Shown in pieces: positions 51,179 through 60,636 of a DNA stretch of 64,000 bases; the stretch's first letter is position 1; the number at the start of each line of letters is the position of its first letter. The stretch is from an uncultured Myxococcales bacterium (lineage in GTDB: Bacteria; Myxococcota_A; UBA9042; CAIXZC01), in assembly GCA_903895725.1 (NCBI GenBank), contig CAITUV010000078.1, forward strand, positions 1-64,000, in the 5' to 3' direction. Position numbers and translations under genes: made by a program. The notes beneath the pieces are model-generated. The model was not told the origin of the DNA and made no database searches. It saw nothing but the letters and a program-made list of their open reading frames with translations.

Positions 51179-52567
51179 CTAACGCGCGGCAAGTATTGAG
51201 GCGAGTGTCTTCCATGGGTCTGCGGACGAGTCCGCGGCACAGAGGCGGTGGAACACGGCGGCCACCTCGGGATGGCGGAACTGCCACCCGGAGTTGACGG
51301 AGTAGCCGAAGTCATTGTCGTCGATGGAACCGGTGAGCAGTCCATCTGCGACTGCCCGCCAGTAGAGGGGAGTCTCGGGGAAGAGCCGGAGCGACGTGTG
51401 GGGGGCATCCCCGCGCAGGCTAGGAAGATCGATGAGCCGCGCCCGCTCGATGTTCTGGCGAAGCTCTTCCAGCGTGGTCCATGGATCGAACAGGATGAAC
51501 CCGAACGACTGCTCGATGCGAAGGTTGGGATGCGAGGCAGCAAGCTCGCGGATGGTGGTGCAGGCCCGGTGGATGTCGGCAAACGACAGACCCTTGTTGT
51601 AACGCTCGAGCACGGAATCCGCGAGGTTCTCGATGCCGAACTGGTAGAGGCGCACCACGTTTCTCCCTTCGAGCATGGAGAGTGCGGTCTCGAGCGGTCC
51701 CTTGTAGCGGGCCACGTGGTCGAGTCGTCCGGAGAGCAGCAGGTCCACCCCCTCCAGGGGCCTCGTGAGCACGAGGCGGGCGAAGTCCTCGGCAAAGCTC
51801 AGTGCATGCTCGTCGATGAGGATGAGCTTCTGCACCCCCGGGAATGCCGAGACCACGGAGTCAATCTGGCCTGCCAGCATCTCCCGCTTCAAGTCCCAGT
51901 CCAGGGCGCTGGCGGCAGGCCGCAGACAGAAGGTACATCCGCCGGCATGGACCTGGTCTGAGGGGCAACCGGGGGGCAGCAGGGGCCCCCGGGCATTCCG
52001 GTAGATGCATCCCCAATCCCCCGCAATATGCTTGCGGACCTCGAGCGGCCGGCCCGGTCCCATGCGGAAGAACGACCCGTAGTCGATGGGGCAGCGCGAG
52101 AAGATCTCGAACATCGGGTGCAGAGGGAATGCGGACGAATGGTCCCCGCCTGCACCGCGCCAGGAGAGGGCAGCGACCTGCTCCGGCCCGCGCGTTCCCT
52201 CGACCACCTCGGTCAGCTCGAGCAGCGCCAACGGATCGGGCTCGGACAGGACGTAGTCCACCCACGGACATCGGAGCAGAAGTCGGCTTCCGACGGCCAC
52301 GATCAACGCCCCGGTTGCCTCCTTGATCCTCCGGGCCAGATCCTGACTCGGCAGATAGGAGAGCTGCACGATCCGGGGGGCGAAGTCGGACAGGAAGGAA
52401 ACCAGCCCTTCGACCAGGTCCGCCTCGTCAAACCCCGGCATGGCGGTGCGCTCCGCCACCACAGCGAAGTGGCCAGCCTGGTTGAGCGCGCCCGCAGCCG
52501 CCGCATCGAACAGGTCGAAGAAATAGTTGTCCGGGGTCCGGACGTATCGGGCAAGAGCCACGCGCAT
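51179..52567 (-). CDS. B12-binding-like radical SAM protein, unusual cysteine cluster
   Basis: 462 residues from an ATG at 52567 (GGAGGGCGG upstream). The N-terminal 160 residues have an alpha/beta, cobalamin-binding-like pattern (ALARYVRTPDNYFF, IVQLSYLPSQDLA, ALIVAVGSRLLL). The cluster cysteines are C187, C201, C211 and C214 (GCTFC-type ending GGCTFCLRP), not the usual CxxxCxxC. LILIDEHALSFA, VRLYQFGIENLADSVLERYN and RIEQSFGFILFDPWTT fit the radical SAM half. It lies between another radical SAM protein and the tryptophanase-like gene. Confidence 0.78.
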   Translation of the reverse strand: MRVALARYVRTPDNYFFDLFDAAAAGALNQAGHFAVVAERTAMPGFDEADLVEGLVSFLSDFAPRIVQLSYLPSQDLARRIKEATGALIVAVGSRLLLRCPWVDYVLSEPDPLALLELTEVVEGTRGPEQVAALSWRGAGGDHSSAFPLHPMFEIFSRCPIDYGSFFRMGPGRPLEVRKHIAGDWGCIYRNARGPLLPPGCPSDQVHAGGCTFCLRPAASALDWDLKREMLAGQIDSVVSAFPGVQKLILIDEHALSFAEDFARLVLTRPLEGVDLLLSGRLDHVARYKGPLETALSMLEGRNVVRLYQFGIENLADSVLERYNKGLSFADIHRACTTIRELAASHPNLRIEQSFGFILFDPWTTLEELRQNIERARLIDLPSLRGDAPHTSLRLFPETPLYWRAVADGLLTGSIDDNDFGYSVNSGWQFRHPEVAAVFHRLCAADSSADPWKTLASILAAR

Positions 52568-52604
52568 CGTGCAACCGCCCTCCAGTCGGTCCGCAATTCC
52601 GTGT

Positions 52605-53480
52605 TCAGGAGATGGGGCTGACCTCGTGATCCCCGACATGGTCGAGGTAGTCCCGCCGAATCCCCATGCACTCCCCCTTTACCACGCACTCCCGGCACTT
52701 TTCAACGTGGGTGTTGGCCGTGATCCTCGATTCCGAGAGCCAGAACGTCGATTCCGGGGTCACCACCAGGATCCGCTCGCCCTGCACGTCCCAGAGGTGG
52801 TCCCAGTACCCGGGCAGCATGCACCGGGGAATGTGCCTCGACAGCACGGGAATACCCCGCCGACGACCGACCTCGAATGCCTCGAAGAGGTACGGTCGCA
52901 TGATGCTCACCGGGACCAGGCTCTCCCGGGAGTCCCGGACCCGGTCCGTCAACGACATGAGCCAGAACACGAACCGCTCCACCCCCAGCTCGGCCCAGTG
53001 CTCAACCGTTTCCGGAAGCTCCCGGTACGTGTCGTTCTTCATGATCAGGTCGCCCACGACCAGGGCCTTGCGGGATACCAGGTTGGAGACTCCCTTGCGC
53101 ACCAGGTCGAAGTATTCCTCCCTCCCCATGATCCGGGCATACATGGCACGGTTCCACCCCATGAGCGCCAGGTGGAACAGGTTGGCCCCCGCAGCCAGCA
53201 GTCTGTCCACGTACTCGGGGTACGCGTACATCAGCCCGTTTGACGAGATCTTTACCGTGGTGTAACCCAGCGTGCGGGCCAGCTTGACGAGCCGGGGCAG
53301 CTCCTTGCGGATGGTCGGCTCCCCGCCGCCGAACGCGGCCTCCTTGAGCCCCTCCAGCGCGCCCTTCTCCAGGGCCGCCGCAATGGCGGACGCATCGAGA
53401 TTGTGCGACCTCATGTCCCGGGTGATGGTGCAGTAGTCGCACTGCACGTTGCACTCGTACCCCATGATGATGTCGATCAA
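52605..53480 (-). CDS. Radical SAM protein
   Basis: 291 residues. YECNVQCDYCTITRDM carries CxxxCxxC near residues 10-17; FGGGEPTIRKELPRLV and ISSNGLMYAYPEYVDRLL are the classic blocks. The end has KCRECVVKGEC, a SPASM-like cysteine set. The TTG start overlaps the stop of the twin radical SAM gene (TTGA). It is close in sequence style to the radical SAM protein of the other operon (45069-46112). Substrate unknown. Confidence 0.85.
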   Translation of the reverse strand: MIDIIMGYECNVQCDYCTITRDMRSHNLDASAIAAALEKGALEGLKEAAFGGGEPTIRKELPRLVKLARTLGYTTVKISSNGLMYAYPEYVDRLLAAGANLFHLALMGWNRAMYARIMGREEYFDLVRKGVSNLVSRKALVVGDLIMKNDTYRELPETVEHWAELGVERFVFWLMSLTDRVRDSRESLVPVSIMRPYLFEAFEVGRRRGIPVLSRHIPRCMLPGYWDHLWDVQGERILVVTPESTFWLSESRITANTHVEKCRECVVKGECMGIRRDYLDHVGDHEVSPIS

Positions 53481-55762
53481 TCCTGCACCTCCGCAAAGTC
53501 ATAGCGGCCATCGCAGGCAACCCGGTACAGGCAGCCCCGGCAGGAATCGTCATATCGCCTGGTCCTGGCCAGGTAGCGATACAGGTTCACCTCCTCCCGG
53601 GTGACGAAGACCATGGTCCTGGACAGCTTGCCGAGGTCCTGGGCCACGTAGTCCTCGAGACCGGGAAGGTGACAATAGGGAAGGTTCACGACCTGGAACG
53701 CCATCCGGTCCCGCCACCGCTCGATGACCCTGCGGACCACCTCTGCAGCCCGGTCCGGGTCGGGGACTAGCGCTGCGGCGGCCCGCCCGAACGGAGTCAG
53801 GAACTGGATGTTGAGCCTCGGGACCGACAGGCCGGCCAGCAGCTCCGCCAGGGCTTCGAGCTGCTCGAAGTTGTGCGTGCTCAGCGTCGTGTTCACGCCG
53901 AAGTCCATCGACTTGGGGGCCAGGCGCATGACGTTCCGGATTCCCTGGACCGTCTCGGCAAAGCTCCCCGGGGCCCCCGTGATTCTCTCGTGGGTTTCGG
54001 CGCTGGCTCCGTGCAGCGAGATGAGAAGCCCGGTCAGCCCCGATCCGAGCAGGGCCTTTGTGAAATCCTCGTAGGAGAGGCGCCGGCCATTGGTCGTGAC
54101 GTTGATCGGAGAAAACCCCTTCTGCGCCGCCCGCCGGATGATGTCGAACAGGTGCGGATGAAGGGTCGGCTCTCCCCCGTCCAGGTCGAGCTGGGAAATC
54201 CCCTCGTTCCAGTGTCGGTCCAGGATCGCATGGATCTCCTCGACTGGAAGATCCTCCTGGCTCCGGTTTCCCACCGCACAGAACTCGCAGTGATTGTTGC
54301 AGCGGTAGGTGACGTTGACGATGACCTTGGCCGTCCGGGCCTGCCGCCCGCGGGCAGCCAGGAGGCGCACGGCCCGGACCAGCCCGTCCCGTTCGACCCC
54401 CTCGGGAACCCAGGTGGGCTCGTGCTGCATGCGACCGGCCCGATGCCCGCCCCCGTGCTGCCCCTCGAGCCGCGTCCCGGGGAGCGGAGTGGCAAACTGC
54501 ACCAGCGGCCGGGCCCCGAGCTCATCCAGGAGCTCCCGGGCGGCCTGGAGCGTCTCCTGAACCTCATCCCGGGTCTCGGTCGGGAAACCCACCATCCAGT
54601 GCACGTACAGCGGGAGCGATTCCTCCGCACACCACTCGGCCACCCTGCGGATGTGCTCCAGCTTCACCGTCTTGTCGACCAGCTCCCTTCGGACCCGCTC
54701 CGAAGCGCTCTCGGCGGACACGGTCAGCTCTCCGGCCACCCTGCCCAACGCTGCCACGTTCTCCCGGGTGAGCAGGTCGGCCCGAAGACCGTTCGGGAAG
54801 AGCAGCTTCAAGCCCGCGGCCTCTACCGCCGCCAGGAGCTCGCCAAAATCCCGCCGCACGTTGGCAGCGTCATCCAGGACGAAGAGCTGTGTAGCCCCGG
54901 CCTCACGGGCCCGTGCGAGCAGAGTCTCGGCGACCTCCAGCGGTACCGCGCGGTAATCCTGGGAGGGATTCGAGCAGAACGAGCACGCAAACGGGCACCC
55001 CCGGGAGAAATGGGCCGGCAGAGTACCTCCGTCCACCGCGTACTGTGACAGCCGGGGAAGCCGGCCCACCCGGTCGAGGAATGCCCTCGTCCCCTCCAGC
55101 CACGCTTCGGAGAAGTGCGGGGCTGACACCCGAGCCAGCTCGTCGGCATTCCAGCGCTCCCCCTCGACCAGAAAACCGGTCGCCGCAGCAACGCCATCCG
55201 TCCCCTCCCGGAGCCGCATGCCGGTCTCCAGCGAAGCTCCGCCACCGGCAGCGTCAACCTTCGAGGCCCACCGGCGAACCAGCGCAGGCACGGTCCGTTC
55301 CCCTTCCAGGGTCACGAATCCGTCCAGCTCGGGATACTCCCGGGCCAGCCGGGCTCCATCCGGAGTCAGCCGGTGCATTCCCCCGGTGTAGAGCTCCGCA
55401 CCAAGAATCAATGCGGTCGGGCGCCACTGCCGCATCCGCCTCAACAGGTGGGCCAGCCCTTCGCTTCTCGATCCCAGTGAGAACGGGGAGAAATGTAGGA
55501 CCGCGACGTCGAATTCGGCATCCCGAAGCGGCTCGAGCAGGGAGACGTGGGGGACCCCGAACAACCCCCGGCCGTGTCGGAGTGGGAAGTAGTCGGCCCC
55601 CTGGACCGCCAGGGCATCGAGCACGTGCACCCGGTGGCCGTCACGCTCGAGCGCTTCGGCCAGATACCAGCACGGCAGGCCCGTGAAATGCGGATAGTCG
55701 ATGAACTCCGCATCGACCTCCTGCGGCGGGTTGAGAACCAGGATCTTGAGGTGCTCGCTCAT
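53477..55762 (-). CDS. Twin radical SAM protein with B12-binding-like N-terminus
   Basis: 761 residues. Residues 1-200 look like a cobalamin-binding-type alpha/beta domain (LNPPQEVDAEFIDYPHFTGL, VLHFSPFSLGSRSEGLA, ALILGAELYTGG). A first radical SAM domain has C256, C260 and C263 (SRGCPFACSFCSNP), a second C488, C492 and C495 (YRCNNHCEFCAVG), and a SPASM-like cysteine group ends the protein (SCRGCLYRVACDGR). Tandem radical SAM fusions are rare. It opens the operon of four genes. The work of each half is not known. Confidence 0.85.
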   Translation of the reverse strand: MSEHLKILVLNPPQEVDAEFIDYPHFTGLPCWYLAEALERDGHRVHVLDALAVQGADYFPLRHGRGLFGVPHVSLLEPLRDAEFDVAVLHFSPFSLGSRSEGLAHLLRRMRQWRPTALILGAELYTGGMHRLTPDGARLAREYPELDGFVTLEGERTVPALVRRWASKVDAAGGGASLETGMRLREGTDGVAAATGFLVEGERWNADELARVSAPHFSEAWLEGTRAFLDRVGRLPRLSQYAVDGGTLPAHFSRGCPFACSFCSNPSQDYRAVPLEVAETLLARAREAGATQLFVLDDAANVRRDFGELLAAVEAAGLKLLFPNGLRADLLTRENVAALGRVAGELTVSAESASERVRRELVDKTVKLEHIRRVAEWCAEESLPLYVHWMVGFPTETRDEVQETLQAARELLDELGARPLVQFATPLPGTRLEGQHGGGHRAGRMQHEPTWVPEGVERDGLVRAVRLLAARGRQARTAKVIVNVTYRCNNHCEFCAVGNRSQEDLPVEEIHAILDRHWNEGISQLDLDGGEPTLHPHLFDIIRRAAQKGFSPINVTTNGRRLSYEDFTKALLGSGLTGLLISLHGASAETHERITGAPGSFAETVQGIRNVMRLAPKSMDFGVNTTLSTHNFEQLEALAELLAGLSVPRLNIQFLTPFGRAAAALVPDPDRAAEVVRRVIERWRDRMAFQVVNLPYCHLPGLEDYVAQDLGKLSRTMVFVTREEVNLYRYLARTRRYDDSCRGCLYRVACDGRYDFAEVQD

Positions 55763-55815
55763 CCTTCCCCCCGGGGAATACTATCAAGCGAAAGCGGCGG
55801 AGGCAAAGGCGGGGA

Positions 55816-58701
55816 TCACTCGGTGTTGGCAATGGTGACGGTTCCGAGACGGACCCGCTGGAGCGAATCGACCTCGAGCCCTTCGGCCTGCACCTGGACC
55901 GGCTTGCGGCCGTCGGCGATCCCCAGCCAGACGCCGTACGTGCCCGGCTTGGTTCGGTGCATGTCGATGTGGATCGTGTGCCGATCCACGACAAACTCCC
56001 CTTCCCGCCAGTCGCCGAGCGGATAGAGGCCGCCGATGGGGACGTGGTCGCCGTCCACTTCCGCCCCGCCCTCCTGGAGCAGCTTGACCGTCAGCCGCCA
56101 GCCTGCCGGGAGCTTGTCGACGGCCTGGAACAGATAGGTCATCTCGACGGTACCCGCCAGCTTGACGTCCATCCGGGTCCGGTTGATGCCGAGAAGCTCC
56201 AGCTTCCCGCCAAAGGTCGCGGACAGAGCACTGTCCATGGCCGGCCGCTCGAAGCTCAGCCAGCGGCTCGCCTTGGCCCTTCGTTCTTCCAGCGTGAGCC
56301 CGGTCTGGACGAGCCCCCGCTTGACCTTGACCCGGGCCACCTCGACCCGGTGGTCATCCACCGGAGCCTCCGTGGTGGCAGGCAGCCGCTTCTTGCTCTG
56401 CTTGTCCCAGAACCCGATGAGCAGGCGGGCCTCCCCCCCCTTCCAGGTTCCCGGAACATGGATCACGTGCTCGTCCACGTAGTACTTGCCCGGTTCCCAC
56501 TTCTCCATGGGCCAGGCACCTCGCCCCGGCACGTGATCCGCGTTGAAGAACTTCTCGCCGGCCAGGTTGAAGTGCACGAAGAAGGCCGTCGATGCAGGCA
56601 GCTCACCCAGACTCTGGAATACATAGCGGACCTGGATGTCCTCGCCGGCCCGAATCGTCTTGGGCGTCACGTCGCATCCGACCAGCCGGATCTTGCCCCC
56701 GAAGTCGGCCTCGACCCGGTTGGCCACCTCCGGCTCCGTCTCAGAGACGACCCCTTCGGTCAGCTTCTGCCCCCAGTCCTCGTACTGCTGGTTCACCACC
56801 CGGTGCCAACGCAGCATCGCCTCTTCCTTCTGCTTGAGGAGGTCGGCCTGGTACGGACCGGTGAACGCCAGGTTGTTCAGGTCGAACGGGTCGTCGGTGA
56901 CGTCGTAGACCTCCATGGGCCGGAGCCCATAGTGGTAGATGTACTTGATGGGCCCTTCCCGGAGCGCGAGGCAGCGGCGCTTGAACCAGCAGGAGGAGAA
57001 GAGCTGCCGCCCCTCAGGCGGGGGCTGGAGGAGGCTCTGGCCCAGCAACTCCCCCTTCTTGAGCTCGAGCCCGGCGAGCTCGACAATGGTGGGCACCAGG
57101 TCGAGGTGCGAGCGTTGGCCCGTGATCCGTCCCGGACCTCCCAGGTGCTTCGGGTTATAAATGATCCCTGCGGCGTGCAGCCCTTCCTGCCACAGGATCA
57201 GATCATGCTGACGCCGACCGTGCTCGCTGAACGCCTCGCCGTGATCGCCGACGATGACGAAGACCGTGTCCTCGAGCTTCCCCATCCGTTCGAGCTCGTT
57301 GTACACGTCCCGCAGGAACTCGTCGGTGTAGCGGACGCAGTTGTAGTAGTTGCACTGGTCCTTGTCCTCCGTGGGATAGTCCACGTAGGGGTAGGACTGG
57401 GGCGGGACGTAGTTGTGGTGGCTGGTCAGGGTCAGGTAGGTCAGGAAGAACGGCTGGTCCTTCACGGAAGCGACCCAGTCCATGGAGGGCTTGAGCATCA
57501 TGCGCTCTTCCCGGCCGAAGTAGTTGGTCTCCTCGAACCCTTCCCACGGCATGTCGTCGAGCAGTCGAATGGTCTCGAAGCCCATGTTGGCGATGAGCTG
57601 GCTGCGGTGCTCGAAGTTCGCCACGGGGGAGAAGAACCCGGTCCGGTAGCCCTGGCTGCGCAGGATGTGAGCCATGCAGCGGCGGGGCAGGATGTCGGGC
57701 GTGGTCTCGTACGGCTCCGTATCGAGGTAGGGATAGATGCCGCAGATGGCGGAGACGATGGCCTTGGTCGTGTGGGGCACCACGGCGTTCTGGTGCTCGA
57801 TGACCCACCCCTTCTGGGCCAGCTCGGCCAGGAAGGGAGTGGTCCCGAGCCCCGGATTGTAGATATCGGAGGCCTTGAAGGTCAGCGACTCGAACAGCAC
57901 GAACACGATGTTCAGACGGGGCCGTTGCGTGGCTGCGGCCACCTCGATGCCGCTGTCCAGCCGCTCGGATGCAGCGATCTCCAGCCGCTCCTCGGGGAGC
58001 ACGCGCTCCTCGACGAAGTCCTTGGCCATGTCCACCACGACACACTGGGAAATCGCCATGGCCGAGCCCTGCGGCGGCGGAATCAGAAAGCCCACCAGGA
58101 AGAGAACAGCCAGCGCCCCCAGTGCTGCGGCCGACCGCATCGGCGTCAACGGCGTCATCCGGTCCAGCCGACGGCGCACCCGGGGAAGAAGCGGCACCAC
58201 GATGAGGGCGAGCCACAGCAGCAGCGGCACGAAGACCAGCAGGATTCGGGCAAAGGACAGCTCGCTGTTCACCAGGCGAGAGGTCGACCCCAGGTTGCGC
58301 AGCCAGAAATCCAGGCTGCTGTAAGAAAACGTCGCACCGGTCGCACGAAAGAACCCATGGCTCACCCCGGTAATGAACAGAGTCACCAGCATGGTCAGGT
58401 GAAACAGTGCACCGACCAGGACCGCCCATACCCGTCTCAGGAGGGATAACGACGACGCGAACACACCCGCCATGGCCGCCGCAAACGCGACGTCGGCAGC
58501 CCAGCAGCGGAGGAACTCCCCGAGCGAGAAGCCTCCGGTCACGGCCACCAGCTCCAACCCCTTGAACAGCGCCGTCTCCACCAGGAAGAGCAGGAGCACC
58601 GGGATGACCAGGAGCAATGCGTGCCATGACAACCTGCCCCGGGGGCTCGCAGTCCTGGCGCTATCGGGCGTTGAGGTCGGATTGCCCACGGATTCCTCCA
58701 T
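55816..58701 (-). CDS. LtaS-like membrane sulfatase with duplicated C-terminal domains
   Basis: 961 residues. Five or so membrane helices up to about residue 210 are followed by a sulfatase/LTA-synthase domain: RLNIVFVLFESLTFKASDIY, HTTKAIVSAICGIYPYL with the likely catalytic threonine, TYLTLTSHHNYVPP and VFVIVGDHGEAFSEHG. This family transfers glycerol phosphate or phosphoethanolamine, or cleaves sulfates. The last 230 residues hold two related beta domains (FGGKIRLVGCDV and FGGKLELLGINR, each with DHVP and a WxxGxxxVDxHxIH block). They may bind glycan. It follows a CDP-alcohol transferase and membrane-protein gene. Confidence 0.82.
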   Translation of the reverse strand: MEESVGNPTSTPDSARTASPRGRLSWHALLLVIPVLLLFLVETALFKGLELVAVTGGFSLGEFLRCWAADVAFAAAMAGVFASSLSLLRRVWAVLVGALFHLTMLVTLFITGVSHGFFRATGATFSYSSLDFWLRNLGSTSRLVNSELSFARILLVFVPLLLWLALIVVPLLPRVRRRLDRMTPLTPMRSAAALGALAVLFLVGFLIPPPQGSAMAISQCVVVDMAKDFVEERVLPEERLEIAASERLDSGIEVAAATQRPRLNIVFVLFESLTFKASDIYNPGLGTTPFLAELAQKGWVIEHQNAVVPHTTKAIVSAICGIYPYLDTEPYETTPDILPRRCMAHILRSQGYRTGFFSPVANFEHRSQLIANMGFETIRLLDDMPWEGFEETNYFGREERMMLKPSMDWVASVKDQPFFLTYLTLTSHHNYVPPQSYPYVDYPTEDKDQCNYYNCVRYTDEFLRDVYNELERMGKLEDTVFVIVGDHGEAFSEHGRRQHDLILWQEGLHAAGIIYNPKHLGGPGRITGQRSHLDLVPTIVELAGLELKKGELLGQSLLQPPPEGRQLFSSCWFKRRCLALREGPIKYIYHYGLRPMEVYDVTDDPFDLNNLAFTGPYQADLLKQKEEAMLRWHRVVNQQYEDWGQKLTEGVVSETEPEVANRVEADFGGKIRLVGCDVTPKTIRAGEDIQVRYVFQSLGELPASTAFFVHFNLAGEKFFNADHVPGRGAWPMEKWEPGKYYVDEHVIHVPGTWKGGEARLLIGFWDKQSKKRLPATTEAPVDDHRVEVARVKVKRGLVQTGLTLEERRAKASRWLSFERPAMDSALSATFGGKLELLGINRTRMDVKLAGTVEMTYLFQAVDKLPAGWRLTVKLLQEGGAEVDGDHVPIGGLYPLGDWREGEFVVDRHTIHIDMHRTKPGTYGVWLGIADGRKPVQVQAEGLEVDSLQRVRLGTVTIANTE

Positions 58702-58755
58702 TGAGGGCCGACGCTGGCGGCGCAGGTGCGGAAAGCCCAGAATCCGCTCCCCGAC

Positions 58756-59349
58756 TCAGTCCGACCAGTCCTCGGCTGCCGCGGAGTAGGCGGCGGAAAC
58801 GTACTGCACCATCGAAGCGGCAGTCACAAGAAGCACGATCCACGACAGAGCGAGCCGCGGCCACTCCCCCGTATGGGACCAGTAGTAGGGACCCAGCACA
58901 AGCAGAAACGCCCCCACTCCCTGGAACCAGGCCTTCACCTTGCCGCTCATGTTGGCGGCCACGGAGCGCCCTTTCTTGGACAGCGTGATGCGACAGTAGG
59001 CCACGGTCACGTCCCGTATCGCCATCACGAGCGGCACCGCGGGCAGAACCAGCCCGGCCATGGCCATCCCCCAATAGACCACGATGCGCGACACGCTGTC
59101 CGCATACGGATCCAGCATGGCCCCCCACTCGGTCACCGCCTTGAGCTGCCTCGCCAGGAAGCCGTCCGCCATGTCGGTGATCTCGATGAGAGCCAGGACC
59201 GCCAACGAGGCAGCAAGTGTCGGCAACGTCTGGTCCGGAATCAACAGAAGCAGAGCGAACACGACGGCCAGAGGCCCTCTGGACAACGTGAGCAACAGGA
59301 TGCGCAGCACGTTGCCCCGTATCTCTTTCGGGATGCGCTGAAGCTTCAT
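58756..59349 (-). CDS. CDP-alcohol phosphatidyltransferase
   Basis: 197 residues from an ATG at 59349. The whole motif D-x2-DG-x2-AR-x8-G-x3-D-x3-D is present (DMADGFLARQLKAVTEWGAM, then LDPYAD). Four to six membrane helices follow. It joins a CDP-activated lipid to an alcohol, as in phosphatidylglycerol or phosphatidylinositol synthesis; the alcohol here is unknown. It lies between a flippase-like gene and the LtaS-like gene, all on the minus strand. Confidence 0.88.
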   Translation of the reverse strand: MKLQRIPKEIRGNVLRILLLTLSRGPLAVVFALLLLIPDQTLPTLAASLAVLALIEITDMADGFLARQLKAVTEWGAMLDPYADSVSRIVVYWGMAMAGLVLPAVPLVMAIRDVTVAYCRITLSKKGRSVAANMSGKVKAWFQGVGAFLLVLGPYYWSHTGEWPRLALSWIVLLVTAASMVQYVSAAYSAAAEDWSD

Positions 59350-59505
59350 CCCCACCCTCCCAATCGAAGGCCGTCTACTCCCACGGCCTGCCCCACCTGG
59401 CCGGACGGCACCGCCGGCCACCTGGCACCGCCAGGGGGACTTCGGGATTAGTACACCAATCGGCACTGGATTGGCAAGGAATCCGCCAAAAGAGTGCGCC
59501 CCGCC

Positions 59506-60504
59506 TCAGGCCCCCGGCACGGCCTCCTCTTTGCCCGCCCGCTCGATCACTTCGCGGGAGAACTCCCCGAGGAACAGGTACGCCACCAGAACCCGGAACA
59601 TCACGAACCCGAAGATCGAGGTGGTCGAGAACGCGTCGATCACTCCGTCAGTCCCGCTGGCCGGGCCCTTCACGTACGACCTGTAGAAATGCCGCATCAC
59701 GAGCTGCGGCGCTCCCAATCCGGATACCGAGATCGGAATGATCTGGATGAAGGTGAGCAACGGCATGTACACCAGCAGCCGGACCACCGGGATCTCCACA
59801 CCGAACAGCCGCAGAAACAGGTACTGCGACCCGATGTAGAGCAGCAGGAAGAGCATGCGCAGGGCGGTCAGGACCAGCACGTCCCCCACCTTCGCCTCGG
59901 CCAGCGGACGCAGAAGATCCAGCCGCAGCACCCGGGAGATCACCGGAAGCCTGATGTCGAAACGGCACGTCACCAGCAGCAGCCAGAAGCCGCCGATCCC
60001 TCCGGCCACCGCCCCCCACGCCACCGTCAGCTCTCCCGCAGACAGGAACTCAGCCCCCAGATTCGTGAGCAACCCGATGAGCAGCAGCACGCACAGGGCA
60101 TGGATGTCCACCAGGTTCAGGAAGAAGAGAGCTCCCAGCGACTTCCAGAACGGAGCTTTTCGGCTCCGCTGGAGGTAGAATGCCATCCCCACGAGCGCGG
60201 CGTTGTAGTTCAGGATATTGAGGAAGTAGGAAGTGGCCTTGATCGGCAGTGCTTCGCGGAATCCGACCGGCAGTACGAACCGAGAAAAGACCCGCCCCAC
60301 ACAGTAGCTGTCGGCCAGGAACGTGAGCATCGTGCCGGCAAATGCGACGGCGAGCGCGGCCAGGATGCTGACCTCGGACAGGGCATGACCGACGGCATCG
60401 ATATCGGTCGTCCAGGCGAGGTAGCCCAGCAGCAGAACGGTACCGGCCCACGGCAACACTTTCCTGAGCGTCTTCCCCAACTTTCCGGGCTGCCGGGCCG
60501 ACAC
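59506..60504 (-). CDS. UPF0104/LPG-synthase-TM family membrane protein
   Basis: 332 residues from a GTG at 60504 with GGAGG 5 nt upstream. Several hydrophobic helices, NILNYNAALVGMAFYLQRSR, and LTFIQIIPISVSGLGAPQLV are standard for the LPG-synthase-TM/AglD-like family. It is a distant relative of the gene at 21568. With the CDP-alcohol transferase and LtaS-like genes it may form a lipid-linked polymer or head-group pathway. A longer frame upstream to 61413 lies over rsmB and is not coding. Confidence 0.8.
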   Translation of the reverse strand: MSARQPGKLGKTLRKVLPWAGTVLLLGYLAWTTDIDAVGHALSEVSILAALAVAFAGTMLTFLADSYCVGRVFSRFVLPVGFREALPIKATSYFLNILNYNAALVGMAFYLQRSRKAPFWKSLGALFFLNLVDIHALCVLLLIGLLTNLGAEFLSAGELTVAWGAVAGGIGGFWLLLVTCRFDIRLPVISRVLRLDLLRPLAEAKVGDVLVLTALRMLFLLLYIGSQYLFLRLFGVEIPVVRLLVYMPLLTFIQIIPISVSGLGAPQLVMRHFYRSYVKGPASGTDGVIDAFSTTSIFGFVMFRVLVAYLFLGEFSREVIERAGKEEAVPGA

Positions 60505-60636
60505 GGGCGCCTCCGGTTGAAATCGGCCCCGAGCATGATAGAATCCGCCCCGGATGTCAACACGGGCAGGGACCGAGGACCACCGCCCCGGTTCGTCTGC
60601 CGCCCGAGTCTTCCGGCGGTGGTGTGCTGGTTCCCC

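Noticed and set aside
55957..58449. 830-codon plus-strand frame opposite the LtaS-like gene
   Set aside because: It is a GC-rich shadow with His/Pro/Gly/Leu bias and no recognisable domain, while the minus strand has membrane segments and sulfatase motifs.
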